58,932 nucleotides of DNA, taken from positions 1 to 58,932 of the forward strand of contig JAKLDS010000009.1 in assembly GCA_022703375.1 (NCBI GenBank). The letters run 5' to 3'. Positions 1 to 7,020 of this stretch are shown here, one piece after another (the stretch's first letter is position 1; the number at the start of each line of letters is the position of its first letter). This DNA is from Deltaproteobacteria bacterium (GTDB taxonomy: Bacteria > Desulfobacterota > Syntrophia > Syntrophales > Smithellaceae). Position numbers and translations under genes: made by a program. The notes below the pieces were generated by a model. That model searched no databases. It saw only the letters and a list, made by a program, of their open reading frames with translations, and was not told where the DNA came from.

Positions 1-273
1 TACGACGATACTTTTTTCTTGCCTGAGTTAACGAACTGCATCATAGGCTCACCGTTTTCTTTTCTCAAAAAGGTTGTTCGATACTAACCAGACAAAACGG
101 ATATTTGTCAACATCGTTTTTACTTATATTCGGGATTGGTCTTTATTACCACGAAATGCCGGCGGCAAAAATACAAGTGCGTTGAATTTATACATATTTT
201 TCTTTTCATTTGTTTTTAAAGAGAGTATAAAAACAACAAAATATCGCGAAAAGCCCATCGGGTATATTAATTG
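1..273. other. Left edge, no supported gene
   Basis: I find no convincing gene here. A 77-codon frame from 74 runs across the first cassette boundary, has no ribosome binding site and no recognisable protein, so I do not call it. A minus-strand frame begins at base 44 and runs off the window after about 14 codons; it cannot be judged and does not look like the start of an integron integrase. The stretch is AT-rich. Its right end merges into GTTATGA (273-279), the right-hand core of the recombination site in front of cassette 1, so this segment should be either the attI region or the tail of an earlier cassette. Confidence 0.4.
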
Positions 274-287
274 TTATGAGATAAATA

Positions 288-839
288 ATGATGATCACAA
301 GAATTAAAATCTGCTTCTTATTTTTAATCATATATTTCTCGCTGCCTTATGCATTCGCTGAAGATAATAATGTCTTTCCGCAAAACAACGGCACTTGCGT
401 TAACGATTTTGCGAAACTCATCAATCCAGAAGATACAGAGAAAATAAAATCTATGTGTGATGAAATCAGAAAAGATGAATTAGCCGTGATTGTGGTTGCA
501 ACTATTGATTCAATACCAAAAGTCAAAAAAGAATATGAGAGCGCACTCGCTTACGGTACTGATTTATTTAATTACTGGAAAATTGGGAGAAAGGGTGTTG
601 ATGATGGCATTTTGATTCTAGTCACCAAGAATGATAGAAAAACCGCAATATGTACTGGTTATCTTACAGAGCATTTCTTGCCAGATTGGCAAGCTGGAAG
701 GATATTAGATAAATACATGATACCTAATTTTAAAAAAGGAGATTATGGCAAAGGTATCATTGCTGGCATTATCGAGGCAAGAAAGATCATGGAGAAAAAC
801 AGAAAATTCATGTATCCGGAAAAATATGGGAATAATTAA
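288..839 (+). CDS. TPM-domain secreted protein (cassette 1)
   Basis: The 183-residue product begins with a clear signal peptide, with a hydrophobic core at about 8-19 and a likely cut after Ala24, followed by a TPM (DUF477, YgcG-like) domain over roughly residues 35-170. Typical features are FAKLINPED near the start of the domain, a YGTDLFNYWKIG segment and DDGILILV, the acidic pair of the family. TPM proteins are periplasmic or membrane-facing; the plant member TLP18.3 has acid phosphatase activity, but the bacterial role is not settled. Most relatives carry a C-terminal membrane anchor that is missing here, so this would be a soluble exported form. The gene starts only 14 nt inside cassette 1, as cassette genes usually do, with a weak ribosome binding site (GAGATAA). 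Confidence 0.8.
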   Translation: MMITRIKICFLFLIIYFSLPYAFAEDNNVFPQNNGTCVNDFAKLINPEDTEKIKSMCDEIRKDELAVIVVATIDSIPKVKKEYESALAYGTDLFNYWKIGRKGVDDGILILVTKNDRKTAICTGYLTEHFLPDWQAGRILDKYMIPNFKKGDYGKGIIAGIIEARKIMEKNRKFMYPEKYGNN

Positions 840-870
840 GTTGCGAGATTTTTTAGTTCATATATAAATC

Positions 871-934
871 TCATAACAATCAATACAGCCGATCGCAGCC
901 CTCTGGGCTGCTCCGGCTTAGCTTTTCGTTATGA
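871..934 (+). repeat. attC site 1
   Basis: Left core TCATAAC (871-877) and right core GTTATGA (928-934) are exact reverse complements. Between them lies an imperfect palindrome with CAGCCGATCGC on one arm and GCTCCGGCTTAGC on the other, and the hairpin AGCCCTCTGGGCT in the middle. This is the architecture of an integron attC site of about 60 bp. Recombination would occur between G928 and T929. The start codon of the following gene lies inside the right core. Confidence 0.85.
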
Positions 935-1152
935 ATGATAAGATCAAAATAATAATTGCTATAGGCCTTATTATAGTCGGTATTATCGGACTTTGTATTC
1001 ATATTAATGAATATAGAAAAGACCATCATGAGGCATTGAAAAATGAATTTCTTAATTTTATTTTTGACTTTCCATTTGCGGGGTTCATTTTTCCATTGGG
1101 ATTGATAGTTATAGGAATTGGTTGGTTATATTATTTACTGTGTAATATGTAA
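931..1152 (+). CDS. Small two-helix membrane protein (cassette 2)
   Basis: The 73-residue product has one hydrophobic segment at about 5-25 and a second at about 48-71, separated by a charged stretch (NEYRKDHHEALKNEF), so it should sit in the inner membrane with both ends on the same side. I recognise no family. The only usable ATG is at 931, within the right core of attC site 1, so there is no room for a normal ribosome binding site inside the cassette. Translation would depend on sequence from the preceding cassette or on coupling. It fills nearly the whole cassette (929-1215). Confidence 0.6.
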   Translation: MNDKIKIIIAIGLIIVGIIGLCIHINEYRKDHHEALKNEFLNFIFDFPFAGFIFPLGLIVIGIGWLYYLLCNM

Positions 1153-1169
1153 TATATTGAATAGTAAAT

Positions 1170-1221
1170 TCATAACCTGTCGCTAAAACCGATCGCGGCG
1201 CCAGGCGCCGCTCCGTTAGAG
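1170..1221 (+). repeat. attC site 2 (shortened)
   Basis: Left core TCATAAC (1170-1176) matches the start of cassette 2 exactly; right core GTTAGAG (1215-1221). The middle holds CCGATCGCGGCGCC and its pairing arm GGCGCCGCTCCG. The TTAGCTTTTC stretch present before the right core in sites 1 and 3 is absent, so the site is about 10 bp shorter and may recombine less well. Confidence 0.75.
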
Positions 1222-1240
1222 GTACAAGGATAGTCGTGTA

Positions 1241-1978
1241 ATGAAAGATACTGAAAAACTGTCATTTCTAGCGATGATTGAGAACCGTCATGAAATGATA
1301 ATGGATTTCTTGGCGACCTACTCAGAGATAACTGTTGTATTTGACTCAATAATATTGACCGTTCATTTAATAGCTTATGAGGCAACGATGGAGCACGGTT
1401 CAAAGAATTTGACTAAAACCCACATGGGTCTTATGTGGCAAACTGCTGTGAATTACTATAAGCAAGCTCTAGAGCATATACTGGCAAGAGAATTGGATGC
1501 TGGTTTTGCTCTTCTCAGAATGGCCACTGAATTAGCGAGAGATGCATATGCAATAGGGAAAGACGAGAGCCGTCTTGATCTGTGGATGCACAGAGAAGAA
1601 CGCGCTGAAGAATACAGAAGGGCTTTTAAGTTTGATAAAAGCAACCCAGCCGGAGAAATTGCTTTTCGTATTTACAAAATCACTTCACGCTATGGAGTTC
1701 ATGGCCATATGACATCTCTCCTACACGCCAAGAAAGGTCAAAAGACAGAAGATGCAAAGGGAGTGCTCCTAAGTACAGATGAAAAAATAATATTTACGGG
1801 TTTACAGATATGGCTTCGCGCTTTCTTTCCAATTCATGCACTTTTTTGTGATTCGTTTCAATTAAACAAGGCGCCAGTAAGCTCGTACAAGTCATTTATG
1901 GAATTGGTTACCTCCTTAGGTCCAATAATTGATGGCGTCGATAAGCATGTCGGTACGAAGCCAAAGGTGCTACATTAA
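1241..1978 (+). CDS. Hypothetical protein (cassette 3)
   Basis: A 245-residue soluble, mostly helical protein that I cannot assign. It has no signal peptide or membrane segment. The region around residues 68-110 contains an AVNYYKQALEHILARELDAGFALLRMATELARDA-like helical stretch, and the C-terminal half has conserved-looking aromatic and histidine positions (YGVHGHMTSLLH). This layout is reminiscent of uncharacterised helical proteins found in integron cassettes and near abortive-infection genes, but I have no motif to prove a function. The start at ATG 1241 is preceded by AGGTACAAGGATAG, which offers a plausible ribosome binding site. The gene occupies almost all of cassette 3. Confidence 0.65.
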   Translation: MKDTEKLSFLAMIENRHEMIMDFLATYSEITVVFDSIILTVHLIAYEATMEHGSKNLTKTHMGLMWQTAVNYYKQALEHILARELDAGFALLRMATELARDAYAIGKDESRLDLWMHREERAEEYRRAFKFDKSNPAGEIAFRIYKITSRYGVHGHMTSLLHAKKGQKTEDAKGVLLSTDEKIIFTGLQIWLRAFFPIHALFCDSFQLNKAPVSSYKSFMELVTSLGPIIDGVDKHVGTKPKVLH

Positions 1979-1982
1979 TACG

Positions 1983-2044
1983 TTCTAACGATGTCGCCAA
2001 AGCCGATCGCCACTACGCGACTCCGGTTTAGCTTTTCGTTAGCA
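1983..2044 (+). repeat. attC site 3
   Basis: Left core TTCTAAC (1983-1989) pairs with the cassette 3 start GTTAGAG with one mismatch; right core GTTAGCA (2038-2044). The inner arms CCGATCGC and GCGACTCCGG plus TTTAGCTTTTC resemble site 1 closely. Confidence 0.8.
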
Positions 2045-2068
2045 TTAAAATACAACAAAGAATATGTG

Positions 2069-2097
2069 TTGCCATAATGCACACATTGTGCTAATAT
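2069..2097 (+). promoter_or_regulatory. Cassette-borne promoter and operator of the toxin-antitoxin pair
   Basis: TTGCCA (2069-2074), a 17-nt spacer and TAATAT (2092-2097) make a good sigma-70-type promoter. The spacer contains the palindrome GCACACATTGTGC (2079-2091), the natural place for an autorepressing antitoxin to bind. Transcription would start near 2104, only about 3 nt before ATG 2107, so the toxin mRNA would be almost leaderless. A private promoter is typical of toxin-antitoxin cassettes, which must be expressed at any position in the array. Confidence 0.65.
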
Positions 2098-2106
2098 ATT
2101 TAGTAT

Positions 2107-2385
2107 ATGAAAAGTATTAATTGGAACACAGAGAAAAGTATTTTACTTAAGAAGTATAGGGGCATCTGTTTTGAAGATGTGGTTTTTTATATCGAAAGAG
2201 GTGACATCTTAGATGACTATTTACATCCCAACCAACGTGATTACCCTGGACAACGGATCATGGTTATTAGCATTGCAAATTACGCTTATCTTGTACCCTA
2301 TATTGAGAATGATGAAGAGTTATTTCTAAAGAACATCATCCCGAGCAGGAAAGCAACACAGAAATATTTTGGAGAAAAAACATGA
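2107..2385 (+). CDS. BrnT-like toxin (cassette 4)
   Basis: The 92-residue product resembles the BrnT/COG2929 group of small RNase toxins with a RelE-like fold. It starts with the family-like INWNTEKSILLKKY segment, continues with an FEDVVFYIERGDILDDY region and ends with the hallmark YIENDEELFLKNIIPSRKAT stretch carrying the basic catalytic-type residues. In this family the toxin comes first and the CopG-type antitoxin second, as here, and the two frames overlap by ATGA at 2382-2385. The expected role is mRNA cleavage and growth arrest unless neutralised by the next gene. I recognise the family from these motifs; activity is inferred. Confidence 0.8.
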   Translation: MKSINWNTEKSILLKKYRGICFEDVVFYIERGDILDDYLHPNQRDYPGQRIMVISIANYAYLVPYIENDEELFLKNIIPSRKATQKYFGEKT

Positions 2386-2660
2386 AAACTAAACTAACAA
2401 ATGAAGAAAAAGAAATTCTTGATAGCTTCGAGAAAGGTGAGTGGGTTCCCGTCAAAAACCTGCCAAAAAGGAAGAAGGAATTGATGGCCTATGCCCGTAA
2501 TACGTTGCGAAAAGACAAGAGGTTGAATATACGGATATCCGAAAGAGATCTTCTTGAACTTCAAAAAAAAGCGGTTATTGAAGGCTTACCCTACCAGACT
2601 TATGTTACCAGCATTATCCACAAATTCATTAATGGCGTTTTGGTCGAAGCGAGAAAATAA
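2382..2660 (+). CDS. CopG-family antitoxin (BrnA-like, cassette 4)
   Basis: The 92-residue partner begins with KLTNEEKEILDSFEKGEW, continues through ARNTLRKDKRLNIRIS and ends in a ribbon-helix-helix region with ISERDLLELQKKAVIEG and PYQTYVTSIIHKFING. This is the pattern of the CopG_antitoxin family (PF12441, COG5304), which pairs with BrnT-like toxins. The N-terminal half should wrap the toxin and the C-terminal ribbon-helix-helix should bind DNA, most likely the palindrome in the promoter spacer at 2079-2091. Its start overlaps the toxin stop, giving coupled translation. The gene stops 6 nt before the closing attC site, so the pair fills the cassette. Confidence 0.82.
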   Translation: MKTKLTNEEKEILDSFEKGEWVPVKNLPKRKKELMAYARNTLRKDKRLNIRISERDLLELQKKAVIEGLPYQTYVTSIIHKFINGVLVEARK

Positions 2661-2666
2661 AAAAAA

Positions 2667-2722
2667 TGCCAACCAGTCAATACAGCCGCTCGCTTACGCT
2701 CCGGGTGATTTTTTCTTTGGGC
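2667..2722 (+). repeat. attC site 4 (degraded right core)
   Basis: Left core TGCCAAC (2667-2673) fits the cassette 4 start GTTAGCA with one mismatch. The inner arms CAGCCGCTCGC and GCTCCGG match the other sites. The right core reads TTTGGGC (2716-2722) rather than GTTRRRY, so the terminal recombination point looks decayed. This is the last cassette before ordinary chromosomal genes. Confidence 0.65.
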
Positions 2723-2816
2723 ATACAATAAATTTCCGACACCTTTCTTATTCAGAGGATGGACAGTTGTTCGCGGCAGAAAGCAGGAGAGTAATAGAAG
2801 TGAAAGGGGCGTCCTG

Positions 2817-3512
2817 ATGGTATCAAACGATAATAACTTTTTAGGGGTGAGCCGTCGGGGATTTTTGGCTATCTCCACCGGTATTATTGCTGCCCTGTCG
2901 CTCGGCGGTACTTCACCTTTCGGGGTCAGCCAGGCAGCGGAGATTAGGTTTCCCGAAGGAAGATGTGGAGGCAACAAAAATATGGGGAAGAGAGTGTTGG
3001 TCACCTACGCCAGCAAATACGGCGCCACCGGGGGAGTTGCCGATGCTATTGGAAAGGAATTATGCGGCAAGGGTATGGCAGCGGACGTGGTCTTGGTAAA
3101 AAATGCCGGCAACATCAGTTCCTATCAGGGAGTCGTCATTGGCAGCGCTATCTATATGGGCAAGTGGTTGTCTGAAGCATTAGATTTTGTGAAAAAAAAC
3201 CAAGACATCCTGCGTCAGTTGCCTGTCGCCTATTTTCTTGTCTGTATGACCCTGGCCCGTCCCTCGGAAAAGAACATGACCGAAGTGTTGTCGTATATGG
3301 ATCCTGTACTTAAGTCCGTACCTGAGATAAAACCTGTTGGCATCGGGACCTTTGCCGGGGCGCTGGATTACAACAACCTTTCCTGGCTGAACAAAAAGAT
3401 TCTGAAGTCCAAAGGATCTCCGGAAGGAGATTTCCGTGACTGGAACGCCATTCGCACCTGGGCGCGGGAGCAGGTGTATGAAAAATTCGCCCATTATGAA
3501 TTCAAAAAATGA
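2817..3512 (+). CDS. Tat-exported flavodoxin-like protein
   Basis: The 231-residue product starts with a twin-arginine leader (SRRGFL at residues 12-17, hydrophobic stretch to about 35, Ala-rich cut region near 40) and then a flavodoxin fold beginning at about residue 58 (KRVLVTYASKYGATGG, the phosphate-binding FMN loop). The relatives I recognise are HemG-like/flavodoxin-domain proteins annotated as protoporphyrinogen oxidase-like. A Tat leader means it is exported already folded with FMN, to act in the periplasm or at the outer face of the membrane, which is unusual because flavodoxins are normally cytoplasmic. Partner and substrate are unknown. GGGGCG precedes the ATG. Confidence 0.75.
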   Translation: MVSNDNNFLGVSRRGFLAISTGIIAALSLGGTSPFGVSQAAEIRFPEGRCGGNKNMGKRVLVTYASKYGATGGVADAIGKELCGKGMAADVVLVKNAGNISSYQGVVIGSAIYMGKWLSEALDFVKKNQDILRQLPVAYFLVCMTLARPSEKNMTEVLSYMDPVLKSVPEIKPVGIGTFAGALDYNNLSWLNKKILKSKGSPEGDFRDWNAIRTWAREQVYEKFAHYEFKK

Positions 3513-3557
3513 GATAATGGCGGGCGCTATTAACAGGAGATATTAACGGAGATATTT

Positions 3558-4085
3558 ATGCTGTCACTTAATCCGAAACATGTGGAAGCTGTAATAAACA
3601 TTATAAATCAAGGGCCCTATTTTAAGCATTTATCCATGCCTGTTAAGGAAATCGGGATAGGCTATTCGGTAGTTGAGCTGAACATTGGGAATGAGCACTT
3701 AAACCCGTTTGGCGGTCTGCATGGCGGCGTCTATGCTTCAATAATTGATACTGCTGCCTATTGGGCGGTATATTGTGAGCTTGACGAAGGCGTTGGTTTA
3801 ACAACCATTGATCTGAAAGTTGATTATCTGGCATCGGTTAATTCCGGTAAAATTATTGTCAAAGGGCGCAGCATTAAGATTGGAAAAACAATATGTCTGG
3901 CCGAAGCTGTCGCCATTGCTCAAAACGATAAATGGCTGGCTCATGGAATTTCCAAAATGATGGTTACCAAGGGCATTCAGACTATAAAAAACGCCATCGA
4001 ATTTGCCGGCGGGACGCATCTTCCTCCAAAATTTATTGATACGCCCAAAATGAAAGCGGGAGGCCGGCGATATCTTAGAAGCTGA
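3558..4085 (+). CDS. PaaI-type hotdog thioesterase
   Basis: The 175-residue product is a hotdog-fold acyl-CoA thioesterase of the PaaI group. It shows NPFGGLHGGVYASIIDTAAYWA (residues about 50-71), where the HGG...D motif carries the catalytic acid of this family, followed by TIDLKVDYLASVNSGKIIVKG. Such enzymes hydrolyse aryl- or acyl-CoA and relieve CoA trapping; the substrate cannot be told from sequence. A C-terminal tail of about 35 residues after the domain is longer than usual. The gene follows the flavodoxin gene by 45 nt in the same direction and has a GGAGATATTT site before its ATG, so the two may be co-transcribed. Confidence 0.8.
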   Translation: MLSLNPKHVEAVINIINQGPYFKHLSMPVKEIGIGYSVVELNIGNEHLNPFGGLHGGVYASIIDTAAYWAVYCELDEGVGLTTIDLKVDYLASVNSGKIIVKGRSIKIGKTICLAEAVAIAQNDKWLAHGISKMMVTKGIQTIKNAIEFAGGTHLPPKFIDTPKMKAGGRRYLRS

Positions 4086-4357
4086 CATATCATACTGCCG
4101 TCGGAATTGCCGGCACGGTTTTAATTATTTTGCGGAATCGCCAATTAAAAAAGATTTCCTGACAATCAGCGAATCACCGGCGCAAACACCGGCCAGTTTA
4201 TCGTTGACATGCCGGGGAGCTTTTCCTATACTCCGGGGAAACACAATTATGAATAGGAACCCCGCTGCAAATACAGGAAGGCGAACTCAGGGCGCTGCAT
4301 ATCATCCTTGCCGATGCGGCAGCAGCGTTTTTCGAATCAACAAACGAGTGCAGGCAA

Positions 4358-6202
4358 ATGACCGGTAAATCCAATCTCCTTGATTATTTGAAAAATCATC
4401 TCGTTGTGGGTGACGGGGCCATGGCAACATGGTTGTACCAGAAAGGTGTTCCCATCGGACTGTGTTGCGAGGAATTGAATCTTTCCCGGCCCGATCTTAT
4501 CTTGAACACCCATCGCGAATATTACGAGGCGGGAGCCCGCCTGCTGGAAACCAATACTTTCGGGGCCAACCGCGACGCGCTTTCCCGCCATGGCCTGGCA
4601 GACAGCGTTTATCGCATCAACTGGAAAGCGGCGGGCATCGCCAGGGAAGCGGCGAAACCGGATGCCTGGGTTATGGGCAGCATGACCGCCATCAGCTCCG
4701 GCCGGGTTCGTCATGAAATTCTTCCCGGACACCGGGAGATGTTTATTGAGCAGGCCGAAGCTCTGCTCGCCGGCGGCGTTGATGGCCTGATTATGGAAAC
4801 ATTCCTCGATCTGGCGGAATTGCTGCTGGCCTTAAAGACAGTGCGGGCTTTGACTAAATTGCCGATTATTGCTCAACTGGCCTGCATGGAGGTGGGAAAG
4901 ACCCGCGACGGCTTTACGATTACCGAATCTTTCCGCCGTCTCGGTGATGCCGGAGCCGATATCGTCGGACTCAACTGCCGCCTCGGACCCGGCGAAATTC
5001 TGCGCACGATGAGAGAAACCATTGTTCCCGACGGCCTGCTCCTTTCCGTCTTTCCCAATGCCGGCCGCCTCGGACTTATGGAAGGTGAATTCGGCTATAC
5101 ATCGTCGCCCGCTTACTTCGCCGAACGCGCGCTGAATTTCCGCGAACAGGGCGTGCGGATTATTGGCGGTTGCTGCGGCACCACGCCGGAACATATCCGC
5201 GCCGTAGTTGAAGCGCTGCATGGCCTGTCTCCGCTCGCCCGCTGCAATCCGGAGCAGCTGCCGGAAGCCGGGCCGGAGTTGCGCGCCGTTGTTTCGGGTG
5301 GCGCAAAAACCGAAACCATTCTGGATATGGTGAAAAAGCGCCCGACGGTGCTTGTCGAATTCGACCCTCCCAAAGATTTGGATATCGAGCAATACATGAT
5401 CGGCGCGGCGTCCCTGCAGGATGCGGGAGCGGATGCCATCACCATGGCCGACAATTCGCTGGCGCAGACAAGGATGAGCAATCTCGCCCTGGGAGCTGTC
5501 GTCAAGATGCGCCTGGGCATTGATCCGCTTGTCCATATCGCCTGCCGGGATCGTAATCTTATCGGCCAGCAATCGCATCTCATGGGACTACATGCTCTGG
5601 GCATTCATCAGATTCTTGTCGTCACGGGAGACCCGGCGCGCTTCGGCGACCTGCCCGGCGCCAGTTCCGTCTTTGACGTTTCTTCGTTCGATTTGATTCG
5701 CATGGTTAAGCAACTCAACAGCGGCATCTCCTTTTCCGGCCAGCCCCTGCGGGAGCACGGCCGTTTCGTCGTCGGGGCGGCTTTCAACCCCCACGTCAAC
5801 AATCTGGCGAGCGCTTTCAACCGCCTGGAAAAAAAGATTGAAGCCGGAGCGGATTTTATTTTGACCCAGCCGGTTTATGACCGGGCAATGATTGAAATGA
5901 TTGCGGACCGGACACAGCGCCTTGCCATCCCCATCTTCATCGGCATTATGCCCATCACCAGCGCCCGCAACGCCGAATTCCTCCACAACGAAGTGCCGGG
6001 CATCCGGCTCACGGCAGAAGCCCTGCAACGGATGAGCAAATACCCGACCGCCGGACCCGCTGCCCGCCAGGAAGGCCTGGATATGGCAAGAGAGCTGGTG
6101 GATGCGGCAAGAGAGAGCTTCCGGGGGCTTTATCTGATGACTCCGTTTGCTTATTACGATATGACAGCGGCGTTGACGCGGTACGTCAAGAGCTTAACTT
6201 GA
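4358..6202 (+). CDS. Bifunctional homocysteine S-methyltransferase / methylenetetrahydrofolate reductase
   Basis: The 614-residue protein joins two enzymes. Residues about 1-290 form a homocysteine S-methyltransferase barrel (VVGDGAMATWLYQKGVP near the start, ETNTFGANR, then the zinc-binding GGCCGTTPEHI), and residues about 325-614 form a MetF-like reductase (VEFDPPKDLD, ITMADNSLAQ, LVVTGDPARFGD). The fusion matches YitJ-type proteins. It would reduce methylene-THF to methyl-THF with FAD and use a methyl group to make methionine from homocysteine, tying one-carbon flow to methionine. In acetogenic or syntrophic anaerobes it may also serve the Wood-Ljungdahl branch. It stands alone, with no terminator or partner I can identify; the start at 4358 gives a full-length barrel. 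Confidence 0.9.
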   Translation: MTGKSNLLDYLKNHLVVGDGAMATWLYQKGVPIGLCCEELNLSRPDLILNTHREYYEAGARLLETNTFGANRDALSRHGLADSVYRINWKAAGIAREAAKPDAWVMGSMTAISSGRVRHEILPGHREMFIEQAEALLAGGVDGLIMETFLDLAELLLALKTVRALTKLPIIAQLACMEVGKTRDGFTITESFRRLGDAGADIVGLNCRLGPGEILRTMRETIVPDGLLLSVFPNAGRLGLMEGEFGYTSSPAYFAERALNFREQGVRIIGGCCGTTPEHIRAVVEALHGLSPLARCNPEQLPEAGPELRAVVSGGAKTETILDMVKKRPTVLVEFDPPKDLDIEQYMIGAASLQDAGADAITMADNSLAQTRMSNLALGAVVKMRLGIDPLVHIACRDRNLIGQQSHLMGLHALGIHQILVVTGDPARFGDLPGASSVFDVSSFDLIRMVKQLNSGISFSGQPLREHGRFVVGAAFNPHVNNLASAFNRLEKKIEAGADFILTQPVYDRAMIEMIADRTQRLAIPIFIGIMPITSARNAEFLHNEVPGIRLTAEALQRMSKYPTAGPAARQEGLDMARELVDAARESFRGLYLMTPFAYYDMTAALTRYVKSLT

Positions 6203-6265
6203 AGGCAGAAGCAGTCAAATTCACGATTTATTTACTTATCACGGCAACCGGCAGCAATTATTGAG

Positions 6266-6294
6266 TTGACACATAAAACCGGCTGTCTTATAAT
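6266..6294 (+). promoter_or_regulatory. Consensus sigma-70 promoter for the usp gene
   Basis: TTGACA (6266-6271), a 17-nt spacer and TATAAT (6289-6294) match the housekeeping promoter at all twelve positions with ideal spacing. Transcription would start near 6301, leaving a leader of about 145 nt before the universal stress protein start at 6446. Confidence 0.8.
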
Positions 6295-6445
6295 TTTAAC
6301 GAAACAAAAATTTCTTCATTAAGTGTATTATCAACGGCGGGTAAAACGACGGCTCAATTGACTGATTTTATGAACAGCAGAGCAGACCGAGTGACTGCCG
6401 ACCGGACATTCCAGCCGGAGCAGCCACCGTCAGGAGGTAAATCCT

Positions 6446-6865
6446 ATGTTTCGCCAGATTCTGGTTCCGACAGATTTTTCCAAAAAGCACGTTACCCCTC
6501 TGGAAATCGCAACTAACCTTGCGGAAAAACACAACAGCACCATTCATCTTCTCCATGTCATTGAAATAATCCCCGATACTGATTTCAAGGAGTTTGAGGA
6601 TTTCTACAACGAGTTGAAAAAAAGAGCGCAAAAACAGATGAACTCCCTCCTGTCCAAATACAAGAGTAAATCGCTTCAAATCGCCACTCACACAAGTTAC
6701 GGCAACCGGGTTCAGGAAATCCTGAAATTCATGAAGCAGCATGAAATTGATTTAATCATCATGAATTCTCACAAGGTGGAATTGAAAAACCCCGTCCACG
6801 GCTGGGGCACTATCAGTTACAAGATTGCTCTTTTGTCGGAAAGCCCTGTCATGCTGGTAAAATAG
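6446..6865 (+). CDS. Universal stress protein
   Basis: The 139-residue product is a single UspA domain: MFRQILVPTDFS at the start, a central TIHLLHVIE strand, and a C-terminal ATP-binding-like region with LIIMNSHK and a final SESPVMLVK strand. The usual G-x2-G-x9-G-S loop is not well kept (GWGTISYKIALLSESP), so nucleotide binding is uncertain. Usp proteins are cytoplasmic dimers that promote survival under starvation or oxidative stress. AGGAGG lies 8 nt before the ATG and a perfect sigma-70 promoter lies upstream, which suggests strong basal expression. It is a one-gene transcript. Confidence 0.85.
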   Translation: MFRQILVPTDFSKKHVTPLEIATNLAEKHNSTIHLLHVIEIIPDTDFKEFEDFYNELKKRAQKQMNSLLSKYKSKSLQIATHTSYGNRVQEILKFMKQHEIDLIIMNSHKVELKNPVHGWGTISYKIALLSESPVMLVK

Positions 6866-7020
6866 AGAGAGCTGACCAAATAATACTTTAAGTTGATTTT
6901 TCCCCTGCTCCCTTCCCGGAAGGGAAAGTTCTTATCAATCCGAAAATTTCCTGCATCATGTATTTTATCCGGCGCAGATATTCCTTATCAAAAGAAAGCG
7001 CCTGTGCTACAAGATGCGCC

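Larger units (their letters stand above)
274..2722 (+). mobile_element. Integron gene cassette array (four cassettes)
   Basis: Four short units follow each other in the same direction, each ending in an attC-like site (871-934, 1170-1221, 1983-2044, 2667-2722). The sites share the block CCGATCGC...CTCCGG and are bounded by RYYYAAC-like and GTTRRRY-like 7-mers. The pairing rule of cassettes holds: the left core of each site is the reverse complement of the start of its own cassette. TCATAAC at 871 and at 1170 match GTTATGA at 273 and at 928; TTCTAAC at 1983 matches GTTAGAG with one mismatch; TGCCAAC at 2667 matches GTTAGCA with one mismatch. Cassettes are about 655, 287, 823 and 680 bp. All ORFs face the same way. 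No intI is in the window; it would lie to the left if present. Confidence 0.85.

Noticed and set aside
74-307. A 77-codon frame at the left edge
   Set aside because: It runs through the first cassette boundary, lacks a ribosome binding site and has no recognisable protein features.
4086-4357. Possible regulatory RNA between the thioesterase and the methionine gene
   Set aside because: Only weak hairpins are seen; no conserved motif of a SAM or cobalamin riboswitch is recognisable.
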